Positions 25,492 to 34,000 of a DNA stretch of 64,000 bases are shown in pieces. The notes beneath the pieces were generated by a model. It saw nothing but the letters and a program-made list of their open reading frames with translations, did not search any database and was not told where the DNA came from. Source of the stretch: Streptomyces hygroscopicus (GTDB lineage: Bacteria; Actinomycetota; Actinomycetes; Streptomycetales; Streptomycetaceae); assembly GCA_002021875.1 (NCBI GenBank), contig CP018627.1, positions 1,240,001 through 1,304,000 on the forward strand, given 5' to 3'. Numbering within the stretch: the stretch's first letter is position 1; each line of letters opens with the position of its first letter. The position numbers were made by a program, and so were the translations under genes.

Positions 25492-26344
25492 GGATGTGGA
25501 GCTGCGGCAACTGCGCTGCCTCGTGGCGATCGTCGACGAGGGCACCTTCACCGACGCCGCCATCGCGCTCGGCGTCTCCCAGGCGGCCGTGTCCCGAACC
25601 CTGGCCTCACTCGAACGCGCCCTGGGGACACGGCTGTTGCGGCGGACCTCCCGCGAGGTGACCCCTACGGGCACCGGGCTGCGCGTGGTGGCACACGCCC
25701 GGCGGGTGCTGGCCGAGGCGGACGGCCTGATCCGGGAGGCCATATCGGGCCACGCACATCTGCGGATCGGCTACGCCTGGTCCGCGCTCGGCCGCCACAC
25801 CCCCGCCTTCCAGCGCCGCTGGGCCCAGGCATATCCCGAGACGGATCTGCACCTCGTCCGTGTGCATTCCGCCACCGCCGGGCTGGCGGAGGGCGCCTGT
25901 GACCTGGCCGTCGTACGCAGACCCCTCGACGAGCGCCGCTTCGACTCCGCCATCGTCGGACTGGAGAGGCGGCTGTGCGCCGTGGCCGCCGACGACCCCC
26001 TCGCCAGGCGCCGCTCGGTCCGGCTGGCCGACCTCAGCGGACGTACCTTGCTGGTCGACCGGCGGACCGGGACCACCACCGCGGAGCTGTGGCCGCCCGA
26101 CTCCCGGCCGGCCACCGAGGAGACCCACGACGTGGAGGACTGGCTCACATTGATCTCCGCGGGCCGCTGCGTCGGCATGACGGCGGAGTCCACCGCCAAC
26201 CAGTACCCGAGGCCCGGAATCGCCTACCGGCCGGTCCGCGACGCCGAGCCGATCGCGGTACGCCTCGCCTGGTGGCGGGACGACCCGCACCCCGCCACCC
26301 AAACCGCGATCGAGCTGCTCACCACCCTCTACCGCAACGGCTGA
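25490..26344 (+). CDS. LysR family transcriptional regulator
   Basis: 284 residues. N-terminal winged HTH FTDAAIALGVSQAAVSRTLASLERALGTRLLRRTSR at about residues 20-55, then a periplasmic-binding-like effector domain (LRIGYAWSALGRHT onward). The ATG at 25490 was chosen because the longer frame begins before the operator. No Shine-Dalgarno, consistent with a leaderless mRNA. Probable target: the divergent exporter gene. Confidence 0.93.
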   Translation: MDVELRQLRCLVAIVDEGTFTDAAIALGVSQAAVSRTLASLERALGTRLLRRTSREVTPTGTGLRVVAHARRVLAEADGLIREAISGHAHLRIGYAWSALGRHTPAFQRRWAQAYPETDLHLVRVHSATAGLAEGACDLAVVRRPLDERRFDSAIVGLERRLCAVAADDPLARRRSVRLADLSGRTLLVDRRTGTTTAELWPPDSRPATEETHDVEDWLTLISAGRCVGMTAESTANQYPRPGIAYRPVRDAEPIAVRLAWWRDDPHPATQTAIELLTTLYRNG

Positions 26345-26406
26345 CTCCGCCAGGTATGGACTGTTCCGGATAATCCAGTACGGATCGAATTGTTACCCTG
26401 GGCCAC

Positions 26407-26895
26407 ATGACCGCGATGGCGCCCACCCAGAACGAACCGGACCTGTCGTTCCTCCTCGACCACACCAGCCACGTCCTGCGCACCCAGATGTCGGCCGCGC
26501 TCGCCGAGATCGGACTGACGGCACGGATGCACTGCGTACTGGTCCACGCTCTGGAGGAGGAGCGCACCCAGGCACAGCTCGCCGAGATCGGCGACATGGA
26601 CAAGACCACGATGGTGGTGACGGTGGACGCGTTGGAGAAGGCGGGTCTCGCGGAGCGGCGCGCCTCGACCCGGGATCGCCGGGCCCGGATCATCGCGGTG
26701 ACCGAGGAGGGCGCGCGGATCGCCGAGCGGAGCCAGGACATCGTGGACCGCGTTCACCGGGAGGCGCTGACGGCGCTGCCCGAGACCCAACGCGCCGCCC
26801 TGCTACGGGCCTTGACCCGGCTGACCGAGGGACATCTGGCCGCGCCCGCCGAGAGCCCCCGCCCGGCCCGGCGGGCGCGCCAGAGCGAGAAGTAG
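26407..26895 (+). CDS. MarR family regulator of the second MFS gene
   Basis: 162 residues. Winged HTH: TQAQLAEIGDMDKTTMVVTVDALEKAGLAERRASTRDRRARIIAVTEEG. TACCCT (26394-26399) lies 7 nt before the ATG, again suggesting a leaderless start. The gene is 135 bp upstream of an MFS exporter on the same strand, with palindromes in the gap, so it very likely controls that exporter. Confidence 0.92.
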   Translation: MTAMAPTQNEPDLSFLLDHTSHVLRTQMSAALAEIGLTARMHCVLVHALEEERTQAQLAEIGDMDKTTMVVTVDALEKAGLAERRASTRDRRARIIAVTEEGARIAERSQDIVDRVHREALTALPETQRAALLRALTRLTEGHLAAPAESPRPARRARQSEK

Positions 26896-26963
26896 CGCCG
26901 CCCCCAGAGCCGCTCCCAGAGCCACACCTGGAACCACACCTGGAGCTGAAAGTAGAGCCGAAA

Positions 26964-26989
26964 CAAATAGTCTGCAACAAAACTATCTG
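26964..26989. promoter_or_regulatory. AT-rich inverted repeat, probable MarR operator
   Basis: CAAATAG (26964-26970) and CTATCTG (26983-26989) are inverted arms with one mismatch; the inner ATAGT/ACTAT is perfect. The segment is AT-rich against its surroundings. A TACGGT -10-like hexamer follows at 26991-26996, so a bound repressor would block the MFS promoter. Confidence 0.55.
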
Positions 26990-26994
26990 CTACG

Positions 26995-27027
26995 GTCACT
27001 CCTGTCGCGTCTACCGACAGGAGTGAC
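26995..27027 (+). promoter_or_regulatory. RNA hairpin enclosing the MFS ribosome-binding site
   Basis: GTCACTCCTGTCG (26995-27007) pairs perfectly with 27015-27027 around a 7-nt loop. The 3' arm contains the Shine-Dalgarno AGGAG (27019-27023), and the start codon follows at 27031. In the transcript the ribosome-binding site would be closed within a 13-bp stem, so translation should need melting or a binding factor. As DNA it could also be an operator. Confidence 0.7.
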
Positions 27028-27030
27028 CGC

Positions 27031-28521
27031 ATGTCCGCCACCGCGTCCGAGTCCGCCCCGCCCTCTTCCCGCGTCCCTCCATCACGCCAACTGGCCCTCG
27101 GGGTCATCGCCACCGGGATGCTGATGGTCATCCTCGACGGCAGCATCGTGACCGTGGCCATGCCCGCCATCCAGAGCGATCTGCGGTTCTCCGCCGCCGG
27201 GCTGAGCTGGGTCGTCAACGCCTATCTGATCGCGTTCGGCGGTCTGCTGCTGCTCGCGGGCCGCATCGGCGATCTCATCGGCCGTAAGCGCATGTTCCTG
27301 GCCGGCACCGCGGTGTTCACCGCGGCCTCACTTCTGGCGGCCGTGGCCACCTCCCCCGCGGCGCTGATCGCCGCCCGGTTTCTGCAGGGGGTCGGCAGCG
27401 CGCTGGCGTCCGCGGTCAGCCTGGGCATGCTCGTCACGCTCTTCACCGAGCCCGCCGAACGCGCGAAGGCCATCGCCGTGTTCAGCTTCACCGGCGCCGC
27501 CGGAGCGTCAATCGGCCAGGTGCTCGGGGGCCTTCTCACCGACGCGCTCAGCTGGCACTGGATCTTCCTGATCAATCTGCCGATCGGACTGCTGACCCTC
27601 GCGGTCGCCATATCCGTCCTGCCCGCCGACCGCGGGCCCGGTCTCGCGGCCGGTGCCGATGTCCTCGGCGCCCTGCTCGTCACGGCCGGACTGATGCTGG
27701 GCATCTACACCGTCGTCAAGGTGGCGGACTACGGCTGGACGGCGGCGCATACGCTCGGCCTCGGCGCCGTCTCGCTCCTCCTGCTCGCCCTGTTCCTGGT
27801 CCGCCAGGCCACCGCCCGCACCCCATTGATGCCCCTGCGGATCCTGCGGTCGCGCGGTGTCGCGGGGGCCAATCTGGTCCAGGTCCTGATGGTGGCCGCG
27901 CTCTTCTCGTTCCAGATCCTCGTCGCCCTCTATCTGCGGAACGTCCTGGGATACGGCGCCACCAGGACCGGTCTGGCCATGCTCCCGGCCGCCCTCGCCA
28001 TCGGCGCGGTGTCACTCGGCGTCTCCGCGCGGCTCAGCGCCCGCTTCGGCGATCGCGCGGTGCTGCTGGCCGGGCTGGCGCTGCTGGCCGGGGTCCTCGG
28101 GCTGCTCATCCGCGTCCCCGTGCACGCCCGGTACCTCCCCGACCTCCTCCCGGTCATGCTGCTCGCCGCCGGTTTCGGGCTGGCTCTCCCCGCGTTGACC
28201 AGCCTCGGGATGTCCGGTGCGAAGGAGGACGAGGCCGGGCTCGTCTCCGGGCTGTTCAACACCACTCAGCAGATCGGCATGGCGCTGGGCGTCGCGGTGC
28301 TGTCCACCCTGGCGGCCTCCCGCACCGACGCGCTGCTCGCCCGGGGCAAAGGCCGGGCCGAGGCACTGACCGGCGGCTACCACCTGGCCTTCGCCGTCGG
28401 AGCGGGGCTCATCGTGGCCGCCTTCGCCGTGGCGTTCACCGTGCTGCGAGGACCCGCGCCGAAGCGCCCCGACGCGCCACGGGAGGCCAACCCGCCCGCC
28501 GTACCCGTCACCACCGCCTGA
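27031..28521 (+). CDS. MFS drug exporter, DHA2 (EmrB/QacA) family
   Basis: 496 residues with about 14 membrane helices. TM1 has LDGSIVTVAMPAIQSDL; motif A appears as GRIGDLIGRKRMFLAG; the TM5 segment is FTGAAGASIGQVLGGLLTDALSWHWIFLINLPIG. AGGAG is 7 nt before the ATG but sits inside a stable hairpin. Likely regulated by the upstream MarR. It is a second exporter of the same family as the one at 17,459-18,949, though not a recent duplicate. Substrate unknown. Confidence 0.93.
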   Translation: MSATASESAPPSSRVPPSRQLALGVIATGMLMVILDGSIVTVAMPAIQSDLRFSAAGLSWVVNAYLIAFGGLLLLAGRIGDLIGRKRMFLAGTAVFTAASLLAAVATSPAALIAARFLQGVGSALASAVSLGMLVTLFTEPAERAKAIAVFSFTGAAGASIGQVLGGLLTDALSWHWIFLINLPIGLLTLAVAISVLPADRGPGLAAGADVLGALLVTAGLMLGIYTVVKVADYGWTAAHTLGLGAVSLLLLALFLVRQATARTPLMPLRILRSRGVAGANLVQVLMVAALFSFQILVALYLRNVLGYGATRTGLAMLPAALAIGAVSLGVSARLSARFGDRAVLLAGLALLAGVLGLLIRVPVHARYLPDLLPVMLLAAGFGLALPALTSLGMSGAKEDEAGLVSGLFNTTQQIGMALGVAVLSTLAASRTDALLARGKGRAEALTGGYHLAFAVGAGLIVAAFAVAFTVLRGPAPKRPDAPREANPPAVPVTTA

Positions 28522-28612
28522 CCCCCTCGTCTCCCCATTCCGCGCGAAGGGTGCGCCCTCATGGCGTCGACCGAGACCACGAGCCCGACGAACGACGCCT
28601 GGACGAACCCCT

Positions 28613-28642
28613 GCCCGGACACGGTGAACATCGTGTCCGGGC
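28613..28642 (+). terminator. Terminator-like hairpin after the second MFS gene
   Basis: An 11-bp perfect stem, GCCCGGACACG at 28613-28623 with 28632-28642, and an 8-nt loop, about 90 bp after the MFS stop. The surrounding gap 28522-28732 holds an unlikely short ORF and one more palindrome, nothing else. Confidence 0.6.
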
Positions 28643-28676
28643 CGTACGTATCGGGAAGGGTGGCGCACCTGATGAA

Positions 28677-28696
28677 CGCACCCGGCGCCGGGTGCG
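28677..28696. promoter_or_regulatory. 20-bp perfect palindrome
   Basis: CGCACCCGGCGCCGGGTGCG is self-complementary over 20 bp, 36 bp before the GTG at 28733. It may be a protein-binding site for the next gene or part of the transcription stop of the MFS gene. Confidence 0.45.
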
Positions 28697-28732
28697 GAGA
28701 GCTCGGGTGCCCCCATGACGAGGAGAGATACC

Positions 28733-29158
28733 GTGAACGCACATCATTTGCCGTCCCGCCCGCGGACGCGGCGGTCCGGCGCCCTGGCCATCGCCGCGTC
28801 GGCGCTCGTCCTCGCCACGGCCTCCCCCGCCCTGGCCCACACCGAAGCGAAAGCCTCCGACTCGCACACCCTGGCGAAGAAAGTGGCACTGACGTTTGAG
28901 TCGGAGCCGGGGAATGCCGCCTCACTGCTGAAGCTCGAGCCCGTGGCCGCCGGCGCCGCCCCGTCCGCCTCGCCCTCGGCTTCTACACGGCCGGAGAGCG
29001 AGGCGCCGGACCCGGACGGCGAGTCGCCCTCGAAGGCGGCGACGTCGGACAACGGGTCCCCGTGGCCCGCCGTGGGAGTCATCATCGGCGTCTGTCTGGT
29101 CGCCCTGGCCGGAGGTTTCGTGCTGTTCCAGCAGCGGCGCGGCTCGGGCACGGAATGA
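28733..29158 (+). CDS. Short membrane-anchored exported protein, possible remnant of a YcnI/DUF1775 protein
   Basis: 141 residues. Signal peptide ending near ALA|HTE, then HTEAKASDSHTLAKKVALTFESE, which resembles the first strands of YcnI-type copper-linked proteins including the N-terminal His after cleavage. After only about 35 residues this passes into a Pro/Ser/Glu-rich linker (residues about 75-105) and a C-terminal membrane helix WPAVGVIIGVCLVALAGGFVLF with a QQRR tail. The full DUF1775 domain would need over 100 residues, so most of the domain is missing. GTG 28733 has AGGAGA about 6 nt upstream. The family link is tentative. Confidence 0.6.
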   Translation: MNAHHLPSRPRTRRSGALAIAASALVLATASPALAHTEAKASDSHTLAKKVALTFESEPGNAASLLKLEPVAAGAAPSASPSASTRPESEAPDPDGESPSKAATSDNGSPWPAVGVIIGVCLVALAGGFVLFQQRRGSGTE

Positions 29159-29234
29159 GCCGAGGCGGCGTCCCGCCGCGCCGACGGTCCGGCGCCCCGG
29201 GTTTGCTGTCGGGCCGAGTGGTAACGCGGTGGAC

Positions 29235-29666
29235 ATGACCGAGAAGAAGAACGCACACACAAGTGTCAGGAACGCCAACGCGCACGCGAAGGCCACCACC
29301 ACCAAGGCCAAGGAGACGACGGCAAAGGCCAAGGACACCGTGGGCGAGGCGGAGACGACGGCGAAGACCGCCGCCGCGAGCGCCGCGACGACGGCCGCGC
29401 ACACCGCTCATGTCGCCGCCGACAAGGCCCATGTGGCTGCCGAGAAGGCCGTGGCCACCGGTCGTACCGTGGCGGCTGAGGCCCCCAAGAAGGCGGCCGC
29501 GGCGGCGGGTTCGGCCTGGATGGCACTCAAGGCGCGGAAGGTCCAGGCAGCCGTCGCCGGTGCGGGGGCCGCCGCGGCGGGCGCCACCGCGGTGGTCCTG
29601 CGCAGGCGTGCCGCACGTCGCCGCCGCCCGCTCGCACGGCTGACCGGTGGCCGGCTCGGGGTCTGA
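29235..29666 (+). CDS. Low-complexity Ala/Lys/Thr-rich protein, LEA- or histone H1-like
   Basis: 143 residues. Residues about 15-85 are Ala/Lys/Thr/Glu repeats such as TTKAKETTAKAKDTV and HVAADKAHVAAEKAVATG, likely amphipathic helix. A 20-residue Ala/Gly/Val hydrophobic stretch follows, then an Arg cluster RRRAARRRR. It could be a membrane-attached LEA/apolipoprotein-like stress protein or a nucleoid protein. I do not recognise a defined family. An in-frame GTG two codons earlier (29229) is possible. Convergent with the P450 gene. Confidence 0.6.
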   Translation: MTEKKNAHTSVRNANAHAKATTTKAKETTAKAKDTVGEAETTAKTAAASAATTAAHTAHVAADKAHVAAEKAVATGRTVAAEAPKKAAAAAGSAWMALKARKVQAAVAGAGAAAAGATAVVLRRRAARRRRPLARLTGGRLGV

Positions 29667-29749
29667 GGTCCGCCCTCGGCGTACGCGGCCTCTTTCCCCA
29701 CGCGCCGGCCACCGCCGCCCGCCGCTGGCCTTCCGGCCACCGGCTGGGG

Positions 29750-30943
29750 CTACTCGGCCGTCCAGGTCACCGGCAGCTCGTGGACACCGTAGAACGAGGT
29801 GTTCTCCCGGTATCGGATCTCCTCCGGGGCCACCGCCAGACGCAGGCTGGGGAACCTGGCGAGCAACCGCTGCAGGAGCACCTTCAGTTCCACCCTCGCC
29901 AGTTGCTGGCCCAGGCACTGATGCACACCGTGTCCGAACGCGAGATGGGAGGCGTGCGGCCGGTCGAGGGCGAGGCGGTCGGGGTCGGCGAAGCGCTCGG
30001 GGTCCCGATTGGCGGTGGACACCAGACCGGCCACCATCTCGCCCTTCGCGATGGGATGACCGTTGATCACGGCGTCCTCGGTGGCGGTGCGCACGGTGCC
30101 GAAGTTGTTGACGGGGAAGTAGCGGAGGAACTCCTCCACGGCGTCGTCGAGCAGGTCGGGGTTCTCACGCAACCGGGTCAGCTGCTCACGGTCCTGGAAC
30201 AGCGCCAGCATGCCGAGGCCGATCAGGTTCTCCACGGGTTCATGACCGGCGAAAATGATGGTCATGGCGATGCCGACCACCTCCTCGTCGGTCAGCGCCC
30301 CGCCCTCGACCTCGCCGTGCAGCAGCCTGCTGATCATGTCGTCCGCGGGCTCGGCCCGCTTGGCGCGTACGAATCCCCGCATCTCGTCCCACCACGCGGT
30401 CGCCATCGCGCCGACGGCCTGGTCGTCGCCGCCGGTCTCCCTGAGCGTGCGTACCTCGTGGTCGAACTTCTGGTGGTACGTGTACGGCACTCCGAGAATT
30501 TCGGAGATCACCATCGCGGGCACCGGGTTGGCATAGGCCGACACGAGATCGGCGCTCGTGCCCATCGCCTCCATCGCGTCGAGGTGCTGGTCGGCCAGCC
30601 GCTCGATCCGGCCGGTCAGTTCGCGCGCACCACGCACCGAGAACTCGGCGGTGAGCGTGCGGCGGTAGCGGGTGTGGTCCGGCGGGTCCATGGAGAAGAA
30701 GAAGCCCGCCGGTATCTCCGGGCTCATCGCCGGGAACGGCACCCTGGAGCCGCTGAACCGGGAGTCCGCCAGCATGGCCCTGATGTCGTCGTGCTTGGTC
30801 AGGAACCACATCACCAGGCCGCCGGGCAGCTCCAGTTTGCCCAGTTCACCCGCGTCCCGCAGTCGGCGGTGGTTCTCCGGAGGGTCGTACGGACAACGCC
30901 GTTCGGCCTTCACGGTCCCGGGAAGGGGCAAGGTCTCGCTCAC
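29750..30943 (-). CDS. Cytochrome P450, probable polyketide-tailoring hydroxylase
   Basis: 397 residues, normal length for a soluble bacterial P450. Seen: haem-ligand loop HLAFGHGVHQCLGQQLA with Cys343, K-helix ExxR as EFLR (271-274), and C-helix HTRYRR. The I-helix reads FAGHEPVENLIG (231-242): the usual acid is present (Glu235) but the next residue, normally the conserved Thr, is Pro236. GTG 30943 has GGGAG 6 nt upstream and gives the standard N-terminus. An in-frame ATG at 31021 overlaps the PKS stop (ATGA) and would add 26 atypical residues. It is downstream of, and probably co-transcribed with, the PKS, so oxidation of the polyketide is the natural guess. It would need ferredoxin and reductase from elsewhere. 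Confidence 0.93.
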   Translation of the reverse strand: MSETLPLPGTVKAERRCPYDPPENHRRLRDAGELGKLELPGGLVMWFLTKHDDIRAMLADSRFSGSRVPFPAMSPEIPAGFFFSMDPPDHTRYRRTLTAEFSVRGARELTGRIERLADQHLDAMEAMGTSADLVSAYANPVPAMVISEILGVPYTYHQKFDHEVRTLRETGGDDQAVGAMATAWWDEMRGFVRAKRAEPADDMISRLLHGEVEGGALTDEEVVGIAMTIIFAGHEPVENLIGLGMLALFQDREQLTRLRENPDLLDDAVEEFLRYFPVNNFGTVRTATEDAVINGHPIAKGEMVAGLVSTANRDPERFADPDRLALDRPHASHLAFGHGVHQCLGQQLARVELKVLLQRLLARFPSLRLAVAPEEIRYRENTSFYGVHELPVTWTAE

Positions 30944-31017
30944 TGTTGACTCCCTCGTATGTGCCTCAGGGGCGGATGGTGCGTCAGGGACGATGCGGTG
31001 TGTCCGCTCGTATGTGG

Positions 31018-34000
31018 TCATGGATGATCCGTCCGCTCGATCCATTTCGCGGACAGATCCTGGAGCAGGGTCGAGATCCGCACCCGTGCCGCGCTTGCCG
31101 GGTCGAGGTCGAGGATCGACTCGTCGAGTTTGTTGAGCTCTTCGAGCACGAGAATGGCGGCCGCCGCGTCGTCCGGCAGCATTTCGGTGCGCAGATGGCG
31201 GGCGAGCTCGACGGCCGTGGGGTGATCGAAGGTGAGGCTGGCGGGCAGTTCGAGCCGGGTGGCCCGGGCCAGCTGGTTTCGCAGTTTCACGGCCGCCACC
31301 GAGTCGAAGCCCATGTCGACGAAGCCCCGGTCCGGGTCGACCATGGCGGGCTCCGGATGGCCGAGGACCATTGCGACCTGGTCGCGGACCAGCTCCAGCA
31401 GGATCTCCTCCTGCTCATCCTCCGACCGCCCGGCCAGCCGCTCCAGCAGCGTGGTCGCGGACACCTCGGCCGCCACGGGTTGATCCACCGGCCGCTGGGC
31501 CGGTTCAGTGCGGGCCGGGGCCGCTGCCGCGGTGGTGACCCGGACCGCCTCCCCGGGCCCGGCGCATGCCGCGTCGAACAGGGCGAGGCCCAGGTCGGTG
31601 GAGACGGAGACCGCGGGCAGTCCGAGAGCCCGCCGGTATGCGGCCAGCGCGTCCGCGTACGCGGGGGTCAGTGTCCCGTCGGCGGAGGTGAGCAGCACAA
31701 GGCGGTCCAGCTCCAGGTTCCGCGTGGCGATGTGCAGATTCCACGCCGCCTCCAGCCCCGACCGCAGCCGTGCCCGCAGGGTTTCCGGGGAGAGCGCGTG
31801 GGCCGGGGTCCGCTCCAGGTCCTCGGCCGCGGTGTGCACCACGCTCCGCAGTCGCGGAATCGTCTCCAGCAGCGCTGCCAGCGCCTGACGGTCCGCCGGA
31901 TCGCACGGGGCGATCCGGACCGTCGCGCCGAGGGCTTCCAGCCCGGCCGTGTCGCCGTCCCCGGCTGTGCCTCCGTCCCCGGCCAGGACCAGGTCGTTCA
32001 CGCCTCGCTCGACGATCAGGTGCCGGGCCACGTCCGTGGCCGACCCGCCGGTCACCAGCACCGTGCCCGGGCCCCAGGCGGACGGGTTCTGCTCGGTGAC
32101 CGCCGCCGCGGCCAGCTCGGGTACCAGCACCGCCGACGCCCGGACCGCGATCCGGCCCTTCCCCACGGCCACCGCGGCGGGCAGCAGACGCAGATCGGAC
32201 GCATCGGTGTCGACGAGTGTGATCCGTCCCGCGTGGGCCGCCTGGACGCCCTCGACCAGCGACCACACCGCGGCCGCGGCCAGGTCCCCGACCTCCTCAC
32301 CGGACGCCACGGCGAGCGCGCGCCGGGTCACCAGCACCAGATGTGCGGGGGTGAAGCGTTCCTCGTCCAGCCACGTCCGTACGGCAGCGGCGGCGCGGAG
32401 GGCCGCCTCGGACGCCGTCGCGCCCTCGGACACGCACGGGAGGAGCACGATGTCCGGCACGTCCTCGATGGCCGACAGCTCCGGATAGACCGTGACCGGC
32501 GCGCCGAGCGTGTCCGGTTTCCAGGCGTCCGGGTCGCCGACGAGCCCCCACCGGACAAGGCCGAGGTCCGGTTCGGACGGCGTAGGACACACCGTCCACG
32601 CCGTCCTGAACAGCGACGCGTTGGCCTGCCGCAGCCGCTGCCCGGACACCGGGCGCAGCACCAGCGAGTCCACCGACAGCACGGGCGCACCGGCGGTGTC
32701 GGCCGCCTGGAGCGAGACCGTGTCCGGGCCGGTGGGCGCGAGGGTGACCCGCAGTCTCGTGGCGCCCTCCGTGTGCAGGGTGATCCCCGTCCAGGAGAAC
32801 GGCAGATGGGTCCGCTCGGGCTCGGTGACCAGCCCGGCCAGCGCCTCCGCGCACAAGGCCCGGTCGAGCAGGGCGGGATGCAGGGTCCATCGCCCGGCCT
32901 CGGCCCCGGAGGTCTCCGGCAGCTCGATGTCGAGGAAGACCTCGTCGCCGCGGCGCCACGCCGGTGTCGCGGTGGACTCCAGCGGGCGGGCGCCGGTGGG
33001 CGGCCAGCTCTCGGTGTGCGGCGCCGGCGCGGGCGGCCGGTCGGCGCCGAGGACGGCGGTGGCGTGGCGGACCCACCGCCGGTCCCGGCGGCAGTAGACG
33101 GTGACCGGGCGGCGGCCGGACTCGTCCGCGTCGCGGACGGACACCTGCACCTCGGCCCCGCCCCGTTCGGGGAGGACAAGGGGTTCATGGAGGGTGAGTT
33201 CGTCCACCGTCCGGCAGTCGAACTGAAGCCCCGCCTGCAGCACCAGCTCCAGGAAGCCGGTCGCCGGGAACAGGGGAACGCCCAGGGCCCGCTGACCGGT
33301 CGGCCAGGAGTGCGCGTCGGCGGAGATTCGGCCGGTGAGGAGGACACCGTCCGCGTCCGGCAGCGGCACCGTCGCACCGACCAGCGGATGGTCCAGCGCG
33401 CCGAGCCCGAGACCGGCCGCGTCGCCGGGGGTACGGGAGGGCTCCAGCCAGAAGCGGGAGCGCTGGAACGCGTAGGTCGGCAGCTCGACGCGCCGGGCGC
33501 CGGGGAAGACGGCCGCCCAGTCCAGCTCCACCCCGTGGGTGTGCAGCTGGGCGAGGGCGGTGGTGACCGTGACCGGCTCGGGCCGGTCGGCGCGCAGGGT
33601 GGGGATGAACTCGGCGTCGGCCCCGGTGACCTGGGCCTGCGCCAGGGCGGTGAGGGTGCCGTCCGGTCCGAGTTCGAGGAAGGTGCCGGTGCCGAGCTTC
33701 CGCAGCCGGTCCAGCCCGTCGGAGAACCGCACCGTCTCACGCACCTGCCGCACCCAGTACGCGGGAGAGCACAGCTCCTCCCCCGCCACCGAACCCGTGA
33801 GGTTGGAGACCACCGGTATCCGCGGGGTACGGAAGTCCACGGTGCCGAGCACCTCGGCGAACGCGGTGAGCATCTCGTCCATCAGCGGCGAGTGGAAGGC
33901 ATGGCTGACCCGCAGCCACCGCGTCTTCACCCCACGGGCGGCCATGGCGTCGGCCACACCGTTTACCGCGTCCTCGTCCCCGGACACCACGACCGACGAC

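Noticed and set aside
28561..28899. 112-residue plus-strand ORF after the second MFS gene
   Set aside because: It overlaps the exported-protein gene in another frame, has no domain, and spans two hairpins; more likely intergenic.
31018..31182. Possible thioesterase at the PKS C-terminus
   Set aside because: Only about 55 residues follow the last ACP, with a helical charged sequence and no GxSxG hydrolase motif. A docking region fits better.
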